NCBI GenBank assembly: GCA_001839685.1
Contig: MLAK01000704.1
Span: 167,322-189,484 of the forward strand
DNA length: 22,163 nucleotides
Reading direction: 5' to 3'
DNA from: Tritrichomonas foetus
Taxonomy: Eukaryota; Parabasalia; Tritrichomonadida; Tritrichomonadidae
The position numbers were made by a program, and so were the translations under genes. The notes below the pieces were generated by a model. It was not told the origin of the DNA. It saw nothing but the letters and a program-made list of their open reading frames with translations, and did not search any database. Below, one piece after another: positions 1 to 9,000 of this stretch (positions are counted from its first letter, which is position 1; each line of letters opens with the position of its first letter).

Positions 1-215
1 ATAATGTATATATTCAATTTGAATACATGCTGTAATCTTATATCGAATTATTAAAATGTAATTAGTTGAATATTGAAAAAAATGATTTTCATCAATTTTA
101 TGAAAATCTTATTTTCATCTTATAATGTATATATTCAATTTGAATACATGTATTAAATTGAATGTATCTTATTAAAATGTAATTAGTTGAATATTGAATT
201 GATTTTCATCATTTT
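1..215. repeat. Imperfect tandem repeat, period 121 bp
   Basis: Two copies of an AT-rich unit start at 1 and 122. The blocks ATAATGTATATATTCAATTT and ATTAAAATGTAATTAGTTGA recur at a constant offset of 121 bp, while the stretch between them has diverged. Each unit also contains an imperfect palindrome around ATGTAT...ATACAT. The first copy begins at the window edge, so the array may extend to the left. No coding potential is visible. Confidence 0.75.
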
Positions 216-632
216 TTCTCACACTTTTGTTTAATTAAATTAATGTTTGATCAATCGTCATTGAAATTTAAATTCAGCACCAAAATATTCAAAAAAAGCA
301 TAAAAATTAAAATATTTCAATTATCAATTGCTAATTCTAATAATTTGGTATTCAAATAATTTCGAATTATTGGTCAACGCAAAGATGAAGGGTCTTTATT
401 ATCAGTATTTTAGTTAGATATTTTATTTATTAATATTTATTTTTGTTTTATCTAGAGCAACAGAAAAAAAAAAAAAAAATAAAATAAATTGAAATAATTC
501 GAACCAAGGCATTTTTAACAATTCGCCCATAAAATATAAACTTTTTCCAAAATTTTCAAATATTTAAACGATTATATAAGCTTGGTACCACAAACAGCAT
601 GACCCCTCGTCAAAAACTCCCCTTCATTACAA

Positions 633-680
633 GCAGGTCGGAACGGATTTTAACTCTTAGCCAGAATTAGAATCCCCTGC
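633..680. other. Possible stem-loop in a less AT-rich island
   Basis: GCAGG (633-637) pairs with CCTGC (676-680), GGATT (645-649) with AATCC (671-675), TAA (651-653) with TTA (667-669), and TCT (655-657) with AGA (663-665), leaving a five-base loop. The flanks CCTT (621-624) and AAGG (691-694) could extend the stem. It may be part of a structured RNA or a chance fold in decayed coding DNA. No T-run follows it. Confidence 0.25.
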
Positions 681-710
681 AAGCTTTGTCAAGGAGCAAT
701 TGAGAGAAGT

Positions 711-729
711 AATTTTCCCGCGCAAAATT
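711..729. promoter_or_regulatory. GC-core near-palindrome resembling an E2F site
   Basis: AATTTTCCCGCGCAAAATT pairs end to end except at two core positions around its central G. Its reverse complement contains TTTGCGCGGGAAA, which fits the general E2F consensus TTTSGCGC. The GC core stands out in very AT-rich DNA. It lies about 510 bp upstream of the Vps4 ATG, far for a trichomonad promoter, so any regulatory role is a guess. Confidence 0.25.
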
Positions 730-1217
730 CTGCCATTTCTAAAAGTTCTCAAAAATTATTTTTGTGGCGAGGGAGGAAAATGGATAGTGTCAAAATTCGT
801 GCCCTTCTGACTCATATGAAAATCACACAAAATGAATATCTACCGAACTTATGGTGATTTTTTTTACTATTATGTGAAATAAAATTTATGAGGCTCCAGA
901 ATGACAAAGAGTTTCACACAAGGCATGATGTGAAAATATGAAAATGATAATGTGATGGCAAAATCATTTCAAGGAAAAATGTAAGGAATCATTTACACAT
1001 ACGAAAAGAGAATCAAACGGTCAGTGTTGGGAACATCATAAAAATCAGTGTTCCAAAAATCATGACTTATCAAGTTTTATCTGAAAAGGATTTTTTGGGA
1101 TGCCACTTTTTATTTTTGTATGCTAATTCAAAAATTTTCAAAGGGGATGATTTGTGATATTCGGTGATGCGGCCAAATTTTGCTTGAATAATTCAGATAC
1201 TCGGCGAAAAGTGAAGA

Positions 1218-1240
1218 TCATTCAATTTTCACAAATTTTC
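1218..1240 (+). promoter_or_regulatory. Candidate initiator (Inr) region of the Vps4 gene
   Basis: Two initiator-like TCA motifs precede the ATG at 1241: TCATTCA (A at 1220) and TCACAAA (A at 1231). They would give 5' leaders of about 21 and 10 nt. Trichomonad genes typically start transcription at TCA(C/T)(A/T) a few to about 20 nt before the start codon, so this supports 1241 as the true start. Confidence 0.4.
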
Positions 1241-2671
1241 ATGCGCTGTAACTCGCTTGGACAAAGAATTTATTACGAAGCAGTAAGTAAAGTTCAAGAA
1301 GCAAAAGCAGCAGAATCAGTTCAGAATTACCAACACGCCATTGTGAAATACGCCGAAGCGATTAATAAATGTAAAGCCGCGCTGAGTGGAAATTTATCAG
1401 AACAAGAACGAAAAACAGCCCAAGATTTAATTGGTCGTGCATCAATTCGTATTCAAGAGCTTCAAATTGCAGTGAATAATCCAATTCCAAATTCAAATCC
1501 AGGCTCGGGGCGAATTTCTCGTCCGCAGTCTCAAACAAATAAATATTTACAATCTGGCCGACCAAAATCACAACAGAATTTCAAATCAAATCAATTGGCT
1601 TTAAATTCACATTCGAATAATTTCCAACAATCAAATCAACATTTTCAAAATCAATATCAACAACAACAAATTCAAAATCAACAACAAATGATGCAAATGA
1701 ATAATGCCATTATGCATGAGCGACCAAATATGAAGTTTTCTGATGTTGCTGGCTTAAATGGGGCTAAACAAGCCTTATCTGAAGCTGTTTTACTTCCACT
1801 CAAATTGCCTGGCCTTTTCACAGGTGCAACAAAGCCTTGGCGTGGAATTTTATTATATGGTCCCCCAGGCACAGGAAAATCTTATTTAGCGAAAGCTTTA
1901 GCTGGCGAAGGTGATAATTTCACATTTCTAACTGTTTCAACAGCCGATTTAACTTCAAAATGGGTTGGTGAGAGCGAAAAATTGATTAAATCTTTATTCG
2001 AAACAGCTCGAAATTGTCGGCCATCAGTTGTTTTTATTGATGAAATTGATTCTCTTGTTTCGGAAAGAGGAGAAAGTGATTCAGAAAGTGGCAGACGTAT
2101 AAAAACAGAATTTTTAATCCAAATGGATGGCGTTAATTCAAATAATGATGGAATTGTAATTATTGGTGCTACTAATCTTCCATGGGGTCTTGATCCTGCT
2201 ATTTTACGACGTTTCGAGAAAAGAATTTATGTTCCTCTTCCTGACTATGAAGCGCGTGTTACATTAATTGAAAATAAACTTAAAGAAGCAAGTCATTCAT
2301 TAACTAAAAAAGATATCGAAGAAATTGCGAATTCTTCAAATGGATTTTCAGGCGCAGATCTTTCAATCCTGGTCAGAGATTCTTTAATGCAACCAATTAG
2401 AGAATTCCAACAAGCAACTGCTTTCATACAAAAACATGGAATTGATGTGAATGGAGTAGAAAGGGATGGTTTGTGGGCTGCCTGCAGTTCTTGGAACTTT
2501 TCTGCAAGGAAATGCTCCTGGAGTGATTTACCTGAGCAAGACATTATGAGACCAGTGGCAAATATTAAACATTTTCGAACAAGCGTTGGAAAAATAAGAC
2601 CAACTGTTTCTTCAGCAGATCTCAAAAAATATCAAAATTGGACACAACAATTTGGTGAAGTTGGAACTTAA
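1241..2671 (+). CDS. VPS4: Vps4-type AAA ATPase with MIT domain
   Basis: This is the ATPase that disassembles and recycles ESCRT-III filaments in multivesicular body formation, membrane repair and cytokinesis. The product is 476 residues. An N-terminal MIT helical domain (about 5-78; YEAVSKVQEAKAAE, YQHAIVKYAEAINKC) would bind ESCRT-III tails. A Gln/Asn-rich linker follows (about 79-160), then one AAA module: Walker A GPPGTGKS (207-214), Walker B with DEID (267-270), sensor-1 GATN, and LRRFEKRIYVPLPD, whose adjacent arginines 323/324 match Vps4 arginine fingers. The C-terminus carries a beta-domain-like segment with SWSDLPEQDIMRPV, then RPTVSSADLKKYQNW and QQFGEVG, the Vps4-specific end that separates it from katanin, spastin and fidgetin. 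The start is placed at the ATG at 1241. The frame opens further upstream, but only with a GTG at 1154 and no recognisable protein. The linker makes it about 35-40 residues longer than human and yeast Vps4. Confidence 0.93.
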   Translation: MRCNSLGQRIYYEAVSKVQEAKAAESVQNYQHAIVKYAEAINKCKAALSGNLSEQERKTAQDLIGRASIRIQELQIAVNNPIPNSNPGSGRISRPQSQTNKYLQSGRPKSQQNFKSNQLALNSHSNNFQQSNQHFQNQYQQQQIQNQQQMMQMNNAIMHERPNMKFSDVAGLNGAKQALSEAVLLPLKLPGLFTGATKPWRGILLYGPPGTGKSYLAKALAGEGDNFTFLTVSTADLTSKWVGESEKLIKSLFETARNCRPSVVFIDEIDSLVSERGESDSESGRRIKTEFLIQMDGVNSNNDGIVIIGATNLPWGLDPAILRRFEKRIYVPLPDYEARVTLIENKLKEASHSLTKKDIEEIANSSNGFSGADLSILVRDSLMQPIREFQQATAFIQKHGIDVNGVERDGLWAACSSWNFSARKCSWSDLPEQDIMRPVANIKHFRTSVGKIRPTVSSADLKKYQNWTQQFGEVGT

Positions 2672-3005
2672 GGAAAAATATTGATTTAAATAATTTAATT
2701 GATGCAAATTATGTTTATTATGAATAATATGTATGAATTAGTGAATAAATGTGATGTAATTCTTCATTATTTTTTAATTTTATATGATTCATTGTTTTGT
2801 TTTTTTTAATTATGTGTTATGTCATAACACATTATCCATAATTATTCTTGTATGACTATTTTTCATTAGTGTTTTTCATGAATAATTTGGTATTTAGAAT
2901 ATAATACAACGTAATTTTTGCCAGGCAATGCCGGAATTTATTGATAAATTAGAAAAAAGTAATATCGATTATGATATATGTTATTTTATTTCAAACATTA
3001 TTGCA
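2672..3005. other. Convergent intergenic spacer
   Basis: This 334-bp AT-rich spacer lies between the 3' ends of the Vps4 (+) and BEACH (-) genes. It must hold both 3' UTRs. A TTTAAATAA stretch follows the Vps4 stop, and an AATAAAA stretch on the minus strand lies just past the BEACH stop. Apart from the palindrome at 2812-2832 and a short TTGCCAGGCAA dyad (2918-2928), nothing is recognisable. Confidence 0.6.
2812..2832. repeat. 21-bp palindrome between convergent genes
   Basis: ATGTGTTATG and CATAACACAT form perfect 10-bp arms around a single T at 2822. One step further out, TA/TA pairs resume after a mismatch. On a transcript it could form a hairpin only with a few apical pairs opened. As DNA it is a symmetrical site. 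Its position between two converging genes suggests a termination or boundary role, but this is inference. Confidence 0.6.
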
Positions 3006-6000
3006 TTAATGCAATTTAAATCCAATTGAGTGAATCATACTTCCATTATCAATTAATATTCCATTTTTCTTTTTGATTGTACAGAATTTTAACGATCCAA
3101 CAAATCTTGACACAATTTCAAAAGTTGTGATATCTAGAATACTAATAATTCTAGGATGGTAAGAAATGACAAGTAGTTCTCTCTGATCAATATCATAGTA
3201 CTTATCAAATTCTTTCACGCATCCTACAATATTTATTTCTCCCAGAACATTCCCATCTAAAGAAATACATTTAATTGTAGCTTTTTCTAGTTCTCTTAAA
3301 ATAACAATCACTCTTCCAGATTTATAAACAGTAATAAAAGGCAACAATTTGGTTTTTGGTAACGTTATTGAACGAATAAATTTTTTTTCAAATAAACACT
3401 CAAATATAAGTTTGCATTGACTATCATAGGAAACAATGACACCAACTTCAAGATTTCCAGCAACAACTAAGACAGAACTAAGATGATAAGATGACATTCG
3501 GATTTCATTGACTTTTGGCAACTCATAAACTCTAAGTGAACAGTCTGAAAGACCAGCAATTAGGTATTTTCCACCAACTACAGTAAAACATTGTAGAGTT
3601 GCTGATGTAAGTTTTTGATAAGCTATTAATGAACTTTTCATATTAAAAATTCCAATTGATATATCATGTGTTTGTCCAAATATAATTAAACCAAATGTGC
3701 TTGAAACTTCAATAAGATCACCGAACGATTTTGCATTTACATGAAGTATATTATTAGTATTAGAATTATTATGTAATGAATGACTTGTAGTGCTTGAAAG
3801 GCCATTTGACATATCAAAAGAATTTGTTAAGTTGATTATATTCATGTTTTCCAAAATTACAACCAATTTTCGAATACGAATGACATTAGCAGAATGTTCA
3901 ACATTTAAATTTTCGAGATTTGGTTGTTGATAATATCCTCTAGTTGGACTTGGGTTATTGAATATTTGGAGTGGATAACATCCAACATGAATAATATGGT
4001 TTTCGATCAGTGCATCGTATTCAGGACTTGCTGGCTCATTTTCCAAATATGTATTAGGATGGAAAACATTAAAAACTTCAATATTATTTCGGTTGATTCC
4101 AAACATTAAATCAATCCATTTGTTGATATTTTCTGAAACTATATCGGACTCAAGTGCTCGACGGTTCATCTGAATAAAATGATCAGGTGATTTTGCCCAT
4201 TTGGGTAGAACAACATCATTGACATTTTCTCCAAAATCAAAATGATTAAAGTTGGTTAGAAATTGAGAGAAAGTGAAAAATTCTGGAATAAGCTCTCGAA
4301 AATCAGCTGTGTCATTAAGAGATATTTTATATGAAGAAAAAAGGCGATTAGCTTTATCAAATTTTCGATCTTGATATCGAATATGTAATGTTGTAAATGG
4401 TTCTATACGAATTAAATAACCACAAACAAGCATTGAATTTGAAAAATGTGTTCGATAAAGACATTTTTCGTGTGGATCATCAATTTCACTATAATTTTGC
4501 AACAAATTTTCCAATCTTTCAGGACCTAAGGCGCCAATTGGCTTAGAAAGATCGCGATAAGCATTTTTATCAGTTAAATCAAGATTGTCACCTTCTTCAG
4601 ACAAAATATAAGGATAAACTGGATACTTGCTCAAGTCATTAAAACTCCTTCCTGCTAATACATTCAAATAATAAAGATATTGATAATTAGATATTTCTCT
4701 GTTTTGCCATTTTTCAACTAACTCACATTTCGCGATGATGTCAGACAACTTTTTCTTTTTATCTTGATATATTTGCCCATATGCTTTCCTTAATCTTAAA
4801 AAGAAATTATATTTCCCATGAATTTGACTAACTTCATTTTCATTAGAAGAAATTTTTGTTAAAGTATGGAAAAATTGAGTCCTAAATTCATTATCAAAAA
4901 CAAAAAGAAATGATCTATTATATGATGTATATACTTCTGCTGCATTATCATTACGGCCATTCATATGTTGCATTATAAAGAGTATATGCTTGATATTAAT
5001 ATCAATATGCTTCACCCGATACTGAGTGAATCCATCAAAAATAATCCCCGTTAAAGTAACAACAATCTCCCCCATATAATCACGATGAGGTGTAACCATT
5101 CTGACAGGTGAACGAAAGATATCATTTTTTAATGAACGCGTGCCTTTCAAATGTATTGACTTTATTTTTAGGTCACTATCATCTTTATCCTTGACTTCAG
5201 TTTTACCAAAATCACGAAGTAATGCGGCTGCTTTATGATCATTGAAATTGTAATCAATAGATATCAGAGTTCTTCTTCCATTTGGTGATATTCTGTTAAT
5301 TGCTTTAAAGTGCATTTTTTGATAGTCACTTTTTAGAGCTTTGAGCTCATTTTCGAAGCTTTTAACAAGCTGTGATCTATATGATCTTTCATTATCAATG
5401 ACAACAAGCTGCCTCTTCATGATATCATCAAAGATATTTTGAAGACTAATGAATGCAGAACTTGTTATATTGCTTAAGAATGAATCAATGGTATTATCAA
5501 CGTTATTTGGAATATTTCCTATTTTGAGTAAATTGGTTGTAGTTTTTCTTGCTTCAATAAAAAAGTTAGTTTCATCGGTAAAAATACCTGTATCAATAAT
5601 TTGACATTGATCTGCTAACATTGTTTCAAATTGATATAGTTGCCATGCATCAGAGTCATCAATATCGACAAAATTTGTGATCATTGAATAAAAAGGTGAA
5701 ACATCCATCTTTTCTTCAATTTGTGAGTTTGTTCTTAAGATCAGAGATGCACACAAATGTTTGATTTCATCTTCAGCATTATTTAAATGGACGGCAATTT
5801 TTGCAATCGCATAAGAAGCTTTGGTGGATTTAAATTGCATTAACATAATCGCAATATAAGTGAATAAAACTATGGCCTCAATTTGGATGTTTCCAATTGT
5901 GATCATCGATCTACAATATATATCAATAAGATTCATGATATTTTCTGCATATTTAAGATCATTCCATGAACCATCACTTGAGCAATCTAATTTAGCAAAA

Positions 6001-9000
6001 TATGCACGAATAACAAAAATTGATGGGAACCAGAAAAATTTCCTCAAGAATGGAAACTGGGACACAAATGTGGGAACAGAATCGCTGACTGATTCAATAA
6101 AGTGTAAACTATAAAAAATCTGAATGAAAGCAATTGCTAATATTTCTTCGCCAAATTGAGGTATTATTGTTTTATCATTATTGAAATCTTCAAAAATATT
6201 TTTTACTAAAGTTTTAACAGTAAATTCTGCATGTTTACTTTCTTGAGAAATGAAAAAGAAAAGTTGACGAATAGATTCTTGAAAATACTGTAAATTATTA
6301 AGTAAGATGCTTTCATAAATCACAACAAAAGGAAATATAAAGTTAGTGATTTCTTCTTTTATCTCAAAAAATAGCGAAACATATCTATATAACCAAAACT
6401 GCCAGCTTGGAATGCTGGTCATTTTAAATGCTTCTTTTCTATCATTTTTTATAGTGTCAATAAATATTTTATAAACTTGAAGTGCTTCAACCTTTTCACT
6501 ATTTTTACTAACTGTTACTAATAAAGGGAAGAATTCGATCACATCAAAAGTACTTCTATTATCAGGATGTGTATAGATAAAAGAATCATTTATAAAGTTT
6601 AGAAGTGCATTATTTTTATCTGTTGGATTATAACATGCTACAGAATGATAAATAGCAGACATTAATTCATTAGATTGAATATTTTTTGCAATATGATAGA
6701 TTATATTTACAGCAGATAACTGTAAATCAATTTTTGGAATATGCATTATATAAGCAAATGGTAAATAATAATCAACATTTTCCAATATTTTGGTAAAAAG
6801 TTGATTGTTTTTGGATACCAAATTTTCTATGCATTTAATTGATGAAATAACTGCATATCCAAAATTATGAAACATAGGTATAGTAAGAAGCAATGAAAAT
6901 GAAGCAAAATCTGACCGATTAGGAACAACTGTAAATAAAAACCTCCAAAAAGATACAGATAAATCAGAATCATCACTGTAATATGATACAGCAAGTTGAA
7001 ACAAGAGATTGAAATTTGAATATGAATTAAAAGTTTCTTCACTTATTCTATAAACTTGATAAATCATTGAATCCCAATATTTCATCTTCAATTTGTCTGG
7101 TAAAATAGAGAAGAAGTCATTATTTAACCAAAAAGATTCAACCATTTCAACTTTTAGTTCATTAGATTGCATTGAACCAAACATTGATATTAGGTAACTT
7201 AGTAATTGTTCAGTGAAAAATACTTCATTTATTTTAATTATATAATCTGATAAAATCATAATATATCTTCTTTCAACCATTATTTTTTCAGAATATTGCA
7301 AGATTTTATTAAAAATAGTTAACAAGGAAGTTAAAAAGATTTCCCCATCTGCTTCTGTTAAACATCCACATATTTTGCAGACTTGAGGGGGCACCGTTTT
7401 ACATTTATCACAGCCACGAAGTCTCTTAAATAAAGGAAGAAGTCTATAAATCGCTGTCTCTGTTTTTAAATTATCAATAATTGAATTTGCATTTTGAATA
7501 ACATTTCCATTAAATCTGGCTTCTTTTTCTTTATGAACGTTCAAAATTTTTTCATCTTGAGTTGATCTTGTGGAATAATAAATAGCAGGAATTTGATTAG
7601 CTACAGGTGGCTTAAAAGAATCATTATAAAAACAAATCTCAGCCATATCACCTTTAAATCCATTTCCAATCATAACAGTAAATGACGAATGCAGCTTAGA
7701 TAGAGAATTCGGTACAATATGCGTATCAGCAATATTATCAACATATAAAGTAATGGAATCAGGAGAAAACTCAATAAAAATAGAAATCCAAGAATTTTCA
7801 ATATCAAATTTTGTGATAAACTCGGATTTCAATGGCAAAGAACCTTTTCTTTCAAATATTAAATATTGATTCTCGAAATAAAATGAAATTGATTCATTTT
7901 GATCAAATATTAATTGGAAAAATGGCTGTACCAATTGGGAACTTCCTTTATTCTTTCTAATCATTGCAGAAAATGAAAAATAATTCCCTAAATTTACATC
8001 ACACGGACCATATATTCTACATTGACCATCAAAATGATAAAAAGAGTTTATGGATTCATATTTATTAGATGAATGCAATAAATTTGCAAAGAAGCTTATT
8101 AATTTTTGAGGATGATCAAAGTTTGGATTACTAACAAGATTAAGCGATTCAAAAAAAACTTGTGCTGGAAATGATTGAGAACATATTATACAATACAGTT
8201 TGAAAAAGGGTTTTGTTATTTCACAAAATCCTTTCTTTTCAATTATATCTAATATTATTTCAATTGTATTAGTTTTTGCAAGTTCATAAATATTAGAGGA
8301 ATTTATGGCAGTAATATCAAGTAACCGTTTATAATATTCAACTTCATCATCACTATGTGAAGCCCATTCAAATAGAAACGGAATTACTCGAAAGTTTTTA
8401 ATTATTGATGATTGTATATTTGTGGAAACATTAAGTAATAAAAGACCAAATATTTCTTTTTGAGCATCAAAAATATGATCCATGCCTTTACAATATTTTA
8501 TTAAAATAGAATAAATATGACATTCATTGGATAAAAAATATGATAAAACATTTGAATGATGAATACATAAAAAAATATATGTATTCATTATGTCTCTGAA
8601 AAATTCTTGAGTATTAAAGTCTATGATGGCATGCGCCAAAATATCTAATGTCGAAGCTAATAATAATGAATTTAGTATTTCACTACTAAATTGATGAACA
8701 GATTTGGATAATATTGTAATTAACGGCAAAGCATCATTCTTATCTATCTGTAGGAATTTTTCAATCGCTGTACTTAGAGTGCATATTAGTGATGAAAGAA
8801 TATGATTGGTTGAATTATTTGATGACATTACTATTAAGGCATTATCTAAGCAAGCAAGCAAGGATCCTTTTAAAACATGATTAGGAATATTGTCAAAAAC
8901 AAAACTCATAATTGTCCTTGAACCGAAACAACTTGCAGGTTGAATAAAAATTAGATTCCGTAGGAAATCAAAAATATCTAAGTTAGTTTTTGATTCATTA

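Larger units (their letters stand above)
216..1217. other. Non-coding upstream spacer of the Vps4 gene
   Basis: No convincing gene is seen here. The stretch is AT-rich, with a poly-A run near 463-478, except for an island at about 575-730 whose GC content is clearly higher. That island contains a foldable segment (633-680) and a GC-core near-palindrome (711-729), both listed separately. Short ATG frames (243-359, 38 codons; 780-857, 25 codons) have low-complexity or unremarkable products and are not called as genes. Confidence 0.6.

Noticed and set aside
243..359. 38-codon ATG frame
   Set aside because: The product is Lys/Ile/Phe-rich low complexity, as expected from random AT-rich DNA.
579..592. 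AAGCTTGGTACC resembling a cloning polylinker
   Set aside because: Only two adjacent restriction palindromes match; the flanks do not continue as a vector, so it is chance.
1154..1240. Extension of the Vps4 frame to 505 residues
   Set aside because: It starts with GTG, adds nothing resembling Vps4, and initiator-like motifs lie just before the ATG at 1241.
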